Assembly (NCBI RefSeq): GCF_003226345.1
Contig: NZ_PDOF01000001.1
Coordinates: 1,736,001-1,800,000, forward strand
Length of the DNA stretch: 64,000 nucleotides
Reading direction: 5' to 3'
Source of the DNA: Alteribacter lacisalsi
GTDB lineage: Bacteria > Bacillota > Bacilli > Bacillales > Salisediminibacteriaceae
Part shown: piece after piece, positions 32,345-40,984 of the stretch
How positions within the stretch are numbered: the first letter of the stretch is position 1
How the letters are laid out: the number at the start of each line of letters is the position of its first letter
Notes under the pieces: generated by a model
Seen by the model: only the letters and a program-made list of their open reading frames with translations
Told to the model about the DNA's origin: nothing
The model's database searches: none
Program-made: the position numbers and the translations under genes

Positions 32345-33235
32345 TTAAACATTCATCAGTCTGTCTTTAAGATCTTCTTTAAAACGGCCGTTTTTAATCA
32401 TATCGATTTCGTGTTTATAAGGGGCCTTCTTGTTTTTCTTATCTGTTCCCACATAGGGCGTTTCCAGAATTTTAGGAACCCGCTCAAGTGAATCATGATT
32501 GATAATCCTTGTCAGAGCATCGAAACCGATATGCCCAAAGCCGATATTTTCATGCCGGTCCTTGGCTGCGCCGCGTTCGTTTTTACTATCGTTTATATGA
32601 AGGACCTTCAGGCGCTCCAGGCCAACGATCCTGTCAAACTCCTCCAGAACGCCATCGAGATCATTTACAATGTCATAACCGGCGTCATGAACGTGACAGG
32701 TGTCAAAGCAGACACTCAGTTTTTCATTATGATTGACACCATCGATGATTTTGGCAAGTTCATCAAAGCTGCGCCCGCATTCAGAGCCTTTTCCTGCCAT
32801 CGTCTCAAGTGCGATCTGAACGTCCTGCTCAGGATCAAGCACTTCGTTGAGACCTTCAATAATTTTCTCAATGCCTTTCTCCGCACCGGCACCTACGTGG
32901 GCGCCGGGGTGAAGGACAATTTGTCTTGATCCAATAGCTTCGGTCCGGTCAATCTCGCTCTTGAGAAAGTTTACACCAAGCTCAAAGGTTTCTTTTTTCT
33001 GGGAATTACCAATGTTTATAATGTATGGAGCATGAACAATGATATTGTCGATGCCGTTTTCCTTCATATGGGCTGTTCCCGCTTCAATATTGAGCTCGTC
33101 AATCGGCTTACGGCGGGTATTCTGCGGAGCACCGGTATAAATCATAAAGGTCGTGGCCCCGTAAGAAGCCGCCTCTTCACTTGATGCGAGCAGCATCTTT
33201 TTCCCGCTCATTGATACGTGTGATCCGAGTAGCAT
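32345..33235 (-). CDS. nfo: Endonuclease IV (apurinic/apyrimidinic)
   Basis: The 296-residue TIM-barrel enzyme cuts DNA 5' to abasic sites in base excision repair. Zinc-binding residues are visible in the ordered motifs [63 protein letters not shown] and LETPY. GGGAGAGAG precedes ATG 33235. It is immediately downstream of cshB (28 bases), as in B. subtilis (yqfR-yqfS). Confidence 0.97.
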   Translation of the reverse strand: MLLGSHVSMSGKKMLLASSEEAASYGATTFMIYTGAPQNTRRKPIDELNIEAGTAHMKENGIDNIIVHAPYIINIGNSQKKETFELGVNFLKSEIDRTEAIGSRQIVLHPGAHVGAGAEKGIEKIIEGLNEVLDPEQDVQIALETMAGKGSECGRSFDELAKIIDGVNHNEKLSVCFDTCHVHDAGYDIVNDLDGVLEEFDRIVGLERLKVLHINDSKNERGAAKDRHENIGFGHIGFDALTRIINHDSLERVPKILETPYVGTDKKNKKAPYKHEIDMIKNGRFKEDLKDRLMNV

Positions 33236-33263
33236 ACGGATTCTCTCTCCCTTTTAGGCATAT

Positions 33264-34583
33264 TTATTTTCTCTTGGCCCGGTTGTTTCTTTTCTGTTCA
33301 AGCCGGCGCTGCCGCTTCTGTTCCTGTTCCTTCTGCTGCTGGAATTTCTTTTTATAGCCCGGTTTTATTTTTTTCGGCTTGGCAGTTTTCATTGTTACCT
33401 GCTCAGGTTCTGGTTTCCCCTGGGTTTTGCGTCTGCGGAATTTCTGTTCCAGATCAACCCACTCACCTTTTTTCAGATCCTTATGAAGAAAGGTAATACC
33501 TTGGCTTTCCAGTTTTTCAACAGCAGCCTGATCACTGCGCCCGGCAATTGTAGCTGCAATTCCGTCCCAGCCGGCTCGCGCTGTACGGCCGACACGGTGG
33601 ATATAATACTCAAGCTCCCTTGGAAGTCCTACGTTAATAATGTGACTGATCCCTTTTACGTCAATCCCTCTCGCCACAAGATCGGATGCAATAAGATACT
33701 GAACTTCTGCATCACGAAGCTTTTTCATTACCTTTTTCCGGTCACGGGGAGAAATGCCCCCGTGCAGTTTTTCCGCATTCAGCCCTTCCTCGGCGAAAGC
33801 GGCAAAGAGTGTGTCGGCTTCCTCCTTGGAATTAGCAAAAACAACGGCAAGAAACGGATTCAGCGCTTTGGCAATATCCACGGTAAGTCTGTTCACATCC
33901 CGGTCCCGGTCTGGAATGAGCCAGTGTTCAATTTTCTTCGGGGAGGTCTGATTAGGTTCCACTTTCACGTGTTTCGGATTCTGCATATACTTTCTAAGAA
34001 ACGGCTGAAGCTTTTCTGGTATAGTCGCAGAAAAAACGAGCATCTGAAGCTGCTCCGGCATCCGTGCACCGATCTGGTCCACGTCTTCCAAAAAGCCCAT
34101 GTCCAGCATCTGATCAGCCTCGTCTACGATGAAAACGGAGGACTGATGCACATCCAGCGCCTGCTCTTTGATCATGTCATGAATCCGGCCCGGTGTCCCC
34201 ACTACAATATGTGGCGGATTTTTCAGCTTATCCACCATTCGGCTCCGGTCTGTGCCACCCGTAACCAATTTCGCGGTGACTTTTCCTTCAGAATGGGAAA
34301 TCAGCTTTGAGAGTTCATCGAAAAGCTGTCCGGCAAGCTCTCTTGTAGGAGCTGTAATGACAGCCTGTACCTGTTTATTTTCAGGGTCAATACGATCTGT
34401 GACTGGGAGAAGAAAAGCCAGTGTTTTTCCTGTACCCGTCTGTGATTGTCCGATCACATCGGAGCCGTTCCGGATCGCCGGAATAAGGCGCTCCTGTATT
34501 TCCATAGGCAGGTTAATGCCCTGTTCTTTTAGAGCATTAATAAGAAATGGCTGAAGATTAAAGCGTTCAAAATTATGATTCAT
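33264..34583 (-). CDS. cshB: DEAD-box RNA helicase CshB
   Basis: The 439-residue helicase has a Q motif (FNLQPFLINALKEQGI...PMEIQ), motif I SQTGTGKT, motif Ia PTRELA, motif II VDEADQMLD, SAT, and motif VI HRVGRTARAG, and then a basic C-terminal tail rich in Lys/Arg/Gln for RNA binding. It probably remodels RNA in ribosome assembly, mRNA turnover or cold adaptation, as in B. subtilis CshB (YqfR). Start: ATG 34583 with GAAGGAA 7 bases upstream; the frame extends to 34646 without support. Confidence 0.95.
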   Translation of the reverse strand: MNHNFERFNLQPFLINALKEQGINLPMEIQERLIPAIRNGSDVIGQSQTGTGKTLAFLLPVTDRIDPENKQVQAVITAPTRELAGQLFDELSKLISHSEGKVTAKLVTGGTDRSRMVDKLKNPPHIVVGTPGRIHDMIKEQALDVHQSSVFIVDEADQMLDMGFLEDVDQIGARMPEQLQMLVFSATIPEKLQPFLRKYMQNPKHVKVEPNQTSPKKIEHWLIPDRDRDVNRLTVDIAKALNPFLAVVFANSKEEADTLFAAFAEEGLNAEKLHGGISPRDRKKVMKKLRDAEVQYLIASDLVARGIDVKGISHIINVGLPRELEYYIHRVGRTARAGWDGIAATIAGRSDQAAVEKLESQGITFLHKDLKKGEWVDLEQKFRRRKTQGKPEPEQVTMKTAKPKKIKPGYKKKFQQQKEQEQKRQRRLEQKRNNRAKRK

Positions 34584-34660
34584 GATTGTGTTCCTTCTTT
34601 CTATGTTCTGATCACATGAACCGGATCCTAACCGGCTGTGATACATGAGATTTTCAGGTG

Positions 34661-34684
34661 CAGGTAACGTTTACCTGTTTTTTT
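34661..34684 (+). terminator. Orphan terminator-like hairpin on the plus strand, in the cshB leader region
   Basis: CAGGTAA-CGT-TTACCTG followed by eight T is a textbook intrinsic terminator on the plus strand, yet no plus-strand gene precedes it. On the minus strand it would be a hairpin in the cshB 5' leader. No gene is seen in 34584-34839. Confidence 0.55.
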
Positions 34685-34839
34685 ACGGGTTCTAAACAGA
34701 TGAAGACACACATACACTAATTATACATTTTAACATGGACAAGGGGCCGCGCGCCATATACACCTGAAAGCCCAGTCATTTCTTTCACCTGTGCATATAA
34801 CTAACAGGAGAAAACATTGTATGTGAAAGGATGGTAGGT

Positions 34840-35595
34840 ATGTTCGGTCCACGCCCTTTACCTCCGTCAAACCAGAATCCATTCTCTTCTTTTTCCGGCG
34901 GCTTTGGTCCCGCCAGAGGTTTTAATCCCGGCCACGGCATGCGGTCCCCTATGGGAGGCGGCTCCATGTTTGGAGGCGGCGGTGGCTCCATGGTCGGCGG
35001 CGGGTCTGGATTTCCGGCAGGCGGCAATGCCCCTATGTTTGGACAGGGAATGCAGCAGGCAGGAATGCGCTCCGGCGGCGGTCTGCTTTCCAGACTGTTC
35101 GGTGGGGGTTCCGGAGCAGGCGGCGCCCTTGGAAACCTTGGAGGCTCAGCAGGTGCGGCAGGAAGCGGGGGAGGTCCTCTTGCGTCATTGACGAATGCCT
35201 TCAGCAGCGGAGGCGGTGGCATTAATTCCATGCTCGGATTTGTCCAAAACGCCCAAAAAGCGGTGCAGGTGGCCCAGTCAGTCGGTCCGATGGTCCAGCA
35301 GTACGGTCCGCTCGTCCGTTCCCTTCCCCAGCTCATGTCGATCATGAAATCCAGCGACAATGACGACGATTCAGAAGACACTGCCGGGGACGAGGCAGAA
35401 GAAACCGAAAGCACTGAAGAAGATACTGTTGTTGAAGTTAACCGGCCAGCCGGCACAAATCGTTCTTCAAACCTGAAGAAGAAAGCAAAAAAAGCGGTCC
35501 GCCATACAAAAACAACGCCTGTTAACAAAGTAAAGAAAAACAAGGTAAAACCGTCAGCCGGTAATAACCTGCCTGGTCCCAAACTTTATGTATAA
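34840..35595 (+). CDS. yqfQ: VrrA/YqfQ family Gly-rich protein
   Basis: The 251-residue product has a Gly/Pro/Met/Phe-rich N-terminal half with repeats such as GGGSMFGGGGGSMVGGGSG (about 45-60), a middle conserved part (about 125-170, NSMLGFVQNAQKAVQVAQS, QQYGPLVRSLPQLMSI), an acidic stretch, and a Lys-rich C-terminus. This matches YqfQ/VrrA proteins of Bacillus; vrrA is known for a variable repeat region. The function is not known. Start: ATG 34840 has AAAGGA 8 bases upstream; the ATG at 34831 abuts that site. A long antisense frame here is a composition artefact. Confidence 0.88.
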   Translation: MFGPRPLPPSNQNPFSSFSGGFGPARGFNPGHGMRSPMGGGSMFGGGGGSMVGGGSGFPAGGNAPMFGQGMQQAGMRSGGGLLSRLFGGGSGAGGALGNLGGSAGAAGSGGGPLASLTNAFSSGGGGINSMLGFVQNAQKAVQVAQSVGPMVQQYGPLVRSLPQLMSIMKSSDNDDDSEDTAGDEAEETESTEEDTVVEVNRPAGTNRSSNLKKKAKKAVRHTKTTPVNKVKKNKVKPSAGNNLPGPKLYV

Positions 35596-35623
35596 TCGCT
35601 CCCTTTGATCCTTTCTGAAGCCT

Positions 35624-35668
35624 GAAAAATCAGCCTTTAACGCTAAAGACTGATTTTTCTTTCTTTGC
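35624..35668 (+). terminator. Terminator of yqfQ
   Basis: A stem of about 15 bp (GAAAAATCAGCCTTTA with TAAAGACTGATTTTTC, one mismatch) followed by T-rich sequence. Confidence 0.85.
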
Positions 35669-35677
35669 ATCTTTTTA

Positions 35678-35706
35678 TTGACGAAACCGCCTCTCCATAG
35701 TAGAAT
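35678..35706 (+). promoter_or_regulatory. Promoter of the carD-like gene
   Basis: TTGACG (35678-35683), exact 17-base spacer, TAGAAT (35701-35706). Confidence 0.8.
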
Positions 35707-35764
35707 TTTTATTTTACATTTTTTTGTGGTAAAATAGCGGTATAACTGTAATGGAGGAATGTAT

Positions 35765-36259
35765 ATGTTCAAAGTCGGTGATCACGTTGTCTACCCGTAT
35801 CACGGTGCCGGAACGATTCAGGATATCGAGGAAAAAGATATTCTGGGTGAGAAGATAAATTACTTCATTGTTTTTTTTCCGCTCAATCATGTGACATTAA
35901 TGCTTCCGGAAAACCGCGTTCAGGATTCCGGTCTCAGAAAAATTATAGAAACGACGAAAATCGAAGAGCTCGCTACAGCGCTTAAAACCGTTGAGGAGCC
36001 AGCCTCCAAAAAAGAAGCGGCACGTCCGTATTCAAAAGAAAATGAAACACTTCTTAAAACCGGCTGTATAATGGATGCTGCAAGCGTCATTGCAAACCTT
36101 ACTTCCAAGGAAGGGGAGCGCACAAACGGTCTACATATGGAGGACCGTAAAAATATGGACCGGGCAAAACAGTTTATTGCCAGTGAACTGATGCTGGTAA
36201 ATGATTATTCTGAAGAAGAAGCGTACGATTTTATAATGAAAAATTCCCAGGGAGCCTGA
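35765..36259 (+). CDS. CarD/CdnL-like transcription regulator
   Basis: The 164-residue product has the N-terminal RNA-polymerase-interacting (Tudor-like) domain of CarD/CdnL/TRCF: FKVGDHVVYPYHGAGTIQDI (1-20) through YFIVFFPLNHVTLMLPENRV, then a helical C-terminal domain. CarD proteins bind the RNA polymerase beta subunit and modify open-complex stability at promoters. GGAGG lies 7 bases before ATG 35765. It has its own promoter and terminator, and sits between yqfQ and ispH, where B. subtilis has no such gene. Confidence 0.88.
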   Translation: MFKVGDHVVYPYHGAGTIQDIEEKDILGEKINYFIVFFPLNHVTLMLPENRVQDSGLRKIIETTKIEELATALKTVEEPASKKEAARPYSKENETLLKTGCIMDAASVIANLTSKEGERTNGLHMEDRKNMDRAKQFIASELMLVNDYSEEEAYDFIMKNSQGA

Positions 36260-36278
36260 CAGCTCTCCTCATAGACGT

Positions 36279-36316
36279 AAAGGATGTCCTTTTGAAAAGA
36301 GGGCATCTTTTCTTTT
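36279..36316 (+). terminator. Terminator of the carD-like gene
   Basis: AAAGGATGTCC pairs with GGGCATCTTT (36279-36289, 36301-36310) with a T-rich tail. A weak promoter (TATAAT at 36358-36363) for ispH follows. Confidence 0.8.
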
Positions 36317-36412
36317 GGTGCCGGTTCCTAACGGTTTCGCTTTTTGCTTATGTGTTTTATAATGAAAGTTGGTACTTATACACACAGCACTTGTGTGAAG
36401 GAGGAGCTGACA

Positions 36413-37387
36413 ATGGACGTTTTAAAAATTTCCCCGCGGGGTTATTGCTATGGCGTAGTCGATGCGATGGTTCTCGCACGCCAGGCGGCTGATAACCTGG
36501 ATCTTCCGCGGCCAATCTACATCCTCGGAATGATTGTACACAATAAACATGTGACTGACGCTTTTGATGAAGAAGGCATCATTACACTTGATGGTCCTAA
36601 CCGCCTTGAAATATTGAAGCAAGTCGATAAAGGAACAGTTATATTCACTGCTCACGGGGTTTCCCCTGAAGTCCGGAGACTCGCAAAGGAAAAAGGTCTT
36701 ACGACAGTAGATGCAACCTGTCCTGACGTTACTCGTACACACGACTTAATTCTTGAGAAACGCGAAGAAGGCTACCACATCATTTACGTCGGCAAGAAGG
36801 GGCACCCGGAACCTGAAGGCGCGATTGGTGTGGCACCCGATATCGTCCACCTCGTTGAGTCGGAAGAAGACGTTGCTGCTCTTACTATCGATTCTGACAA
36901 AATTATTATTACAAATCAGACAACGATGAGTCAGTGGGACGTCTCAAACATTATTAACAAATCTCTTGAAAAATACCCTCATGCGGAAGTGCACAATGAG
37001 ATCTGCATGGCTACCCAGGTAAGGCAGGAAGCGGTAGCCAAACAGGCTGGCGAAGCTGATCTTCTCCTTGTGGTAGGAGATCCGAAAAGTAATAACTCCA
37101 ACCGTCTGGCCCAGGTTTCAAAAGAAATTGCCGGAACGCAGGCTTACCGGATTGCCAACGTAAACGAAATTGATCTGAATTGGCTCAAAGGAATCAGCAA
37201 AGTCGCCGTGACTGCCGGTGCAAGTACACCTACGCCAATCACTAAAGAAGTGATCAAGTTTGTAGAGCAATTTGACGAAGATGATCCGGAAACATGGAGT
37301 ACGATCAGCCAGGTAAAGATGACACGGATTCTTCCAAAAGTGAAAAAGAAAAAACAGGAAAAAGCTGCTGAAACAAAGTCCAGCTAA
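36413..37387 (+). CDS. ispH: 4-hydroxy-3-methylbut-2-enyl diphosphate reductase IspH
   Basis: The 324-residue product makes IPP and DMAPP from HMBPP in the last MEP step. Cluster ligands are Cys12 (GYCYGV), Cys103 (DATCPDV) and Cys198 (NEICMAT); substrate-contact His43, His81 and His131 are visible. Start: ATG 36413 has GAAGGAGGAG about 6 bases upstream; an upstream open frame to 36344 has no site. The C-terminus is Lys-rich. Convergent with yqfO across a shared terminator. Confidence 0.97.
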   Translation: MDVLKISPRGYCYGVVDAMVLARQAADNLDLPRPIYILGMIVHNKHVTDAFDEEGIITLDGPNRLEILKQVDKGTVIFTAHGVSPEVRRLAKEKGLTTVDATCPDVTRTHDLILEKREEGYHIIYVGKKGHPEPEGAIGVAPDIVHLVESEEDVAALTIDSDKIIITNQTTMSQWDVSNIINKSLEKYPHAEVHNEICMATQVRQEAVAKQAGEADLLLVVGDPKSNNSNRLAQVSKEIAGTQAYRIANVNEIDLNWLKGISKVAVTAGASTPTPITKEVIKFVEQFDEDDPETWSTISQVKMTRILPKVKKKKQEKAAETKSS

Positions 37388-37394
37388 AGGGAAT

Positions 37395-37428
37395 GGCTCT
37401 TACCAATAATCCGGTAAGAGCCATTTTC
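37395..37428. terminator. Terminator between ispH and yqfO
   Basis: A 10-bp perfect stem GGCTCTTACC/GGTAAGAGCC (37395-37404, 37413-37422) with a short T-run. Confidence 0.88.
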
Positions 37429-37437
37429 CTGCTGGTA

Positions 37438-38556
37438 TTAAACGAATGTGAACGGATCTGTATCTACCCGGGAGGCAACCGCAGTTGCTTCGTACTTTTT
37501 CTCCTCAAAGAAAGAAGAAAGAAAACCGGCGACCCCTTCTTTCATGATCTTTTCAACATTATGACCGGGATCGACCATCATCAAACCTTCAAGCATGGCA
37601 TCGTGTGCGACATGATAATAAAGATCACCGGTAACAAATACATCAGCACCTTTAAACATGGCGGTTCCCACATATTTGTTGCCATCGCCGCCGAGAACAG
37701 CAACTTTACGTACAGTCCGGTTTAGATCACCGACTACCCGTGCTCCGTCCACGTCAAAGGCTTTTTTTACATGTGCAGCAAAAGAAGCGAGTGTCATTTC
37801 CTCTTCAAGATACCCGATCCTGCCAAGGCCCCGTTTTTCCCCTGGCACTGCCATATCATAAATATCATAAGCGACTTCCTCGTATGGATGCGCCTTAATC
37901 ATTTCACGTATGACACGCTTTTCGATGGAAACCGGATAAATGGTCTCGACTCTCACTTCGTCAACCTTCTCCATTTTCCCCTGCTCACCGATGAACGGGT
38001 CAGTGCCTTCTCCCGGCTTGAACATGCCTGTCCCTTTGGAATTAAAGGAACAGTGACTGTAATCGCCAAGGGCCCCTGCTCCGGCTTTGCCAAGCGCTTC
38101 ACGAACGTCGTCAGCCTGCTCTTCCGGCACAAAGACAGCGACTTTCCGCAGAGGATCCTCTGCTGTTTCCACGAGTACTTCTGTCGCCTGAAGACCGATC
38201 GCCTCAGCCATCATATCATTGACTCCCCCTGGTGCTACATCCAGGTTCGTATGCGCTGCGTATACTGCTATATCATTCTTAATAAGCTTTTCAACGGTTC
38301 TCCCGTAGACCTCATCTGTGCGAAGAGCTTTTATCGGCTTGAAAATGAGCGGATGGTGAGCGATAATCAGCTCTGCTCCTTCTTCAACTGCTTCGTCAAC
38401 AACGTTTTCGTTCACATCCAGAGCGACGAGTACTTTGGAAACAGGTTTGTTGAGGGTGCCGATTTGAAGACCGACTTTATCACCCTCTACAGCGTAGTTT
38501 TTCGGAGAAAAGGTTTCAAAAGCCTGAATGATTGCCTGTCCGTTTGCCTGTTTCAT
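37438..38556 (-). CDS. yqfO: Nif3-like dinuclear metal protein, YqfO
   Basis: The 372-residue product is of the NIF3/YbgI family, long form with a central PII/CutA-like insert (about 125-235, KVAVFVPEEQADDVREALGK). Metal-site motifs: IIAHHPLIF (about 64-72), AHTNLD, and TGDLYYHVAHDAM near the end. The fold forms a hexameric toroid; its biochemical role is unsettled. It overlaps the upstream trmK by 4 bases, a standard coupled pair in Firmicutes. Confidence 0.95.
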   Translation of the reverse strand: MKQANGQAIIQAFETFSPKNYAVEGDKVGLQIGTLNKPVSKVLVALDVNENVVDEAVEEGAELIIAHHPLIFKPIKALRTDEVYGRTVEKLIKNDIAVYAAHTNLDVAPGGVNDMMAEAIGLQATEVLVETAEDPLRKVAVFVPEEQADDVREALGKAGAGALGDYSHCSFNSKGTGMFKPGEGTDPFIGEQGKMEKVDEVRVETIYPVSIEKRVIREMIKAHPYEEVAYDIYDMAVPGEKRGLGRIGYLEEEMTLASFAAHVKKAFDVDGARVVGDLNRTVRKVAVLGGDGNKYVGTAMFKGADVFVTGDLYYHVAHDAMLEGLMMVDPGHNVEKIMKEGVAGFLSSFFEEKKYEATAVASRVDTDPFTFV

Positions 38557-39266
38557 GCTAACGCCTCCTCTAGCCAGCCGAGCTGCCGGTCAAGCTTTTT
38601 CTGCTTTTCCAAAAGGGCAGGTGTTTTTTCCCCTCTCGCCAGCTGGGCTTTGATGTTTGTCAGTTGTTCCTTTTCCTTCGTCCACTTCTTTTTAAACGCC
38701 TCGTTGTTTTTTTCGTCTAAAAGATATGGACCGAGCCACATTGCCATGTCACGATTTCTTCCTGCATAAGCAGCGTCCGGGTCGCCAGGCTCTGCTGTAA
38801 GAATCTCATACACATGTCCGTCCTCTTCCATAATCGTTTCAGCCGCCAATGACCAGCCGTTTTCGTAAAGCCAGACGCGAATATGGTCAGCAGCCACATT
38901 TGGCTGCAGAATCAGCTTCGTTACACCGCTGAGCAGGCTTTTACCCTCATCCAGGATCCTGGCTATCAGCGGCCCTCCCATCCCGGCAATAGTAATGGTG
39001 TCCACATTTTCATTTTCAAGAACAGCCAGCCCGTCCCCAAGTTTGGCACGTATTGTACCGTTATGACCGCGTGCACGGATATTTTTTTCTGCAGCTGCAA
39101 GAGGTCCGGCCGCCACTTCGCCGGCCACAGCAGTGACAGCCAAGCCCTGTTCAATTGCGTAACATGGAAGTTTGGCATGATCAGAACCGATATCCGCAAG
39201 CCTCGCTCCTTTAGGTATGAAAGAGGCTACCTGCTTAAGTCTTTCTGAAAGATCAGTTGTTTTCAT
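38553..39266 (-). CDS. trmK: tRNA (adenine-22-N1)-methyltransferase TrmK
   Basis: The 237-residue Rossmann methyltransferase uses S-adenosylmethionine to make m1A22 in tRNA. Motifs: RLADIGSDHAKLPC (SAM binding), AVAGEV, TITIAGMGGPLIARIL (NPPY-like position) and a helical C-terminal domain. Start: ATG 39266 with AGGGTGA 5 bases upstream; the in-frame GTG 39275 abuts AGG and is less likely. It overlaps yqfO by 4 bases. Confidence 0.95.
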   Translation of the reverse strand: MKTTDLSERLKQVASFIPKGARLADIGSDHAKLPCYAIEQGLAVTAVAGEVAAGPLAAAEKNIRARGHNGTIRAKLGDGLAVLENENVDTITIAGMGGPLIARILDEGKSLLSGVTKLILQPNVAADHIRVWLYENGWSLAAETIMEEDGHVYEILTAEPGDPDAAYAGRNRDMAMWLGPYLLDEKNNEAFKKKWTKEKEQLTNIKAQLARGEKTPALLEKQKKLDRQLGWLEEALA

Positions 39267-39343
39267 CAGTTTCACCCTGAATCTGTTATGTATTGTAGTC
39301 TTCTTCTGCTTAGACTTGGTAATTACACTTTGCAGATAGAGAA

Positions 39344-39372
39344 AAAGAAGGAACGTCTGCCGCCCTTCTTTT
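39344..39372 (-). terminator. Terminator of cccA
   Basis: AGAAGG and CCTTCT arms around a 12-base loop, T-rich on both sides. Confidence 0.7.
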
Positions 39373-39380
39373 CATCCGTA

Positions 39381-39758
39381 TTATTCGTTTACACTCAGAA
39401 TATATTCTGCAACAGCTTCCGATTCCTCGCCGCTGACAAGGCCTGAAGGCATGGAGCCCGGTCCTTCCTCAATCGCCGCTATGATGTCCTCTTCAGAGTA
39501 GCTGCCATCGTCAAGTGCAGGGCCCGAACCGCCTTCGAGGTCACCGCCGTGACAAGACAGACAGTTCTGCTCATAGAGGGCTTCTCCCCACTCAATCGGA
39601 TCGTCAAATTCTTCTTCGCCCGCATCCTCTTCTTCTCCGTTCTCAGCTTCCTGGGCAATTTCTGCCTGCTGGAAGTTTCCAATAAAGGATAAAACAATCA
39701 TTACGAGAATACCGAGGGCTGCCGTAACAGCAAACGGAAATAAAGGTTTCCCTTTCAT
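39381..39758 (-). CDS. cccA: Membrane-anchored cytochrome c-550
   Basis: The 125-residue product has one N-terminal membrane anchor (about 6-28), an acidic linker (EEEDAGEEEFDD), and a class I cytochrome c domain with haem-binding CLSCH and axial Met in GSMPSGLVSGEE. It carries electrons on the outer face of the membrane. In B. subtilis cccA follows sigA; here a phosphodiesterase gene separates them. Start ATG 39758 with AAGGAGG upstream. The acidic linker is much richer in Glu/Asp than I expect, possibly tied to a saline or alkaline life. Confidence 0.93.
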   Translation of the reverse strand: MKGKPLFPFAVTAALGILVMIVLSFIGNFQQAEIAQEAENGEEEDAGEEEFDDPIEWGEALYEQNCLSCHGGDLEGGSGPALDDGSYSEEDIIAAIEEGPGSMPSGLVSGEESEAVAEYILSVNE

Positions 39759-39927
39759 GTGTATGTACCTCCTTCGTGTGTCAAAAAAATATGTTTGTTT
39801 TTTTGTAAGCCACACGGGCTCAACTATACAAGCTAATTTATATTTTACTCTAAATCCTCTTAAGAGAAAAGAGGGAAGGTAAATTAATGTCTGTTGCCGG
39901 AATATTCTGTTACAACTTCTTGAACTT

Positions 39928-40668
39928 TTACGGAGAAGATGGTTCTCTGAGTGCTTTCACCATCCCTGCTGGATCATCTGTAATGATCCCTGAAACATTC
40001 AGTCTGCGGCATTTAAGCGCTTCTCTTGCCCGGTTCACCCTGTAGGCACGAACCGGAATGCCTGCTCTTGCCCAGATCGGGTAAAAGGAGACTGCCTGAA
40101 AAGAGTGACGGATATGGATAGCATTGGCCTGTATAGCCCCTGCATACCGCGTTCCTCTGAAAAGCGGCGTCTTGGTCAGAAGTGCGCGCTCGATGCCAGC
40201 CTCAGAGCTGTGCCGGGCCATATAGGTCAGCAGCGGATGATAAAACGTGGATACTATCGTGCGGCCGGTCATCCTGTAATCTCTCAGCATCTGAAAGGTG
40301 CGCTCAAGGTGATCCTGAAAATCAACCGGCGGTTTCTTTACTTCGAGATGGAGCGTAAGACGTGGATGATCCTGAAGCCACCCCAGCACTTCCTCAAGTC
40401 CGGGGATTTTTTCGCCCAGAAAAGAAGAATGAAACCAGCTTCCTGCATCAAACTCTCTTAGTTCTCTGTATGTAAACGACCTGAGCCAGCCCCTTCCGTT
40501 TGTAGTACGGTCAATCTTTTCGTCATGAAAGACAACAGGAACGCCTTCCTTTGTCCACTGAACATCCAGTTCAATGCCGTCTGCCCCGGAAGAAGCTGCA
40601 GACATAAAGGCAGCCATTGTATTTTCAGGAGTGTATCGTTTGTTGCCCCTGTGTGCAATAATGTCCAT
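39928..40668 (-). CDS. Glycerophosphodiester phosphodiesterase
   Basis: The 246-residue TIM-barrel enzyme (GDPD family) hydrolyses glycerophosphodiesters to glycerol 3-phosphate and an alcohol. Motifs: IAHRGNKRYTPENTMAAF (catalytic His at about residue 6), GIELDVQWTKEGVPVVFHDE and DRTTNGRG. No signal peptide is seen, so it acts in the cytoplasm. Start: ATG 40668 with AAGGAG about 10 bases upstream; the frame open to 40743 is unsupported. It is inserted between cccA and rpoD relative to B. subtilis. Confidence 0.92.
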   Translation of the reverse strand: MDIIAHRGNKRYTPENTMAAFMSAASSGADGIELDVQWTKEGVPVVFHDEKIDRTTNGRGWLRSFTYRELREFDAGSWFHSSFLGEKIPGLEEVLGWLQDHPRLTLHLEVKKPPVDFQDHLERTFQMLRDYRMTGRTIVSTFYHPLLTYMARHSSEAGIERALLTKTPLFRGTRYAGAIQANAIHIRHSFQAVSFYPIWARAGIPVRAYRVNRAREALKCRRLNVSGIITDDPAGMVKALREPSSP

Positions 40669-40937
40669 CAGTGACCGGCTCCTTTTCTTAAAAATACCCG
40701 ATTTCGTGTAAATCATTCCGTTTTTTAAGCTTACTACATCCATCAGATGGCGTACAGCAGGAAGGAATTTGCATTTGATGGAAATTCTGAGTAAACTTGA
40801 AGTGTGCTTGAAAAAGCTTTTTAATAGTTATCAAATCCATTGTTGATTCTATATCGAAGGAATGCATTCCTAAAAACCGATTTTAAGGTAAGACAGTATT
40901 AATTACCGACCCCGGCAGTTAAGGTTACCTGAACGAC

Positions 40938-40975
40938 ATAAAAACCTGACCGGACACAGGGTCACGATCAGGTTT
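40938..40975 (-). terminator. Terminator of rpoD
   Basis: AAACCTGA and TCAGGTTT arms (40942-40949, 40968-40975) around an 18-base loop that contains further pairing, with T-run on the minus strand. The gap 40669-40937 shows nothing else. Confidence 0.75.
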
Positions 40976-40984
40976 AAAGTTGGT

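Noticed and set aside
33483-34310. Plus-strand open frame of 275 codons
   Set aside because: Antisense to the cshB helicase core; no start signal or domain.
34785-35582. Minus-strand open frame of 265 codons, Pro-rich
   Set aside because: It mirrors the Gly-rich yqfQ gene (glycine codons read as proline in reverse). yqfQ has a good start and known family features.
37771-38769. Plus-strand open frame of 332 codons
   Set aside because: It lies opposite yqfO and trmK and has Cys/Phe/Ser-rich composition without any domain.
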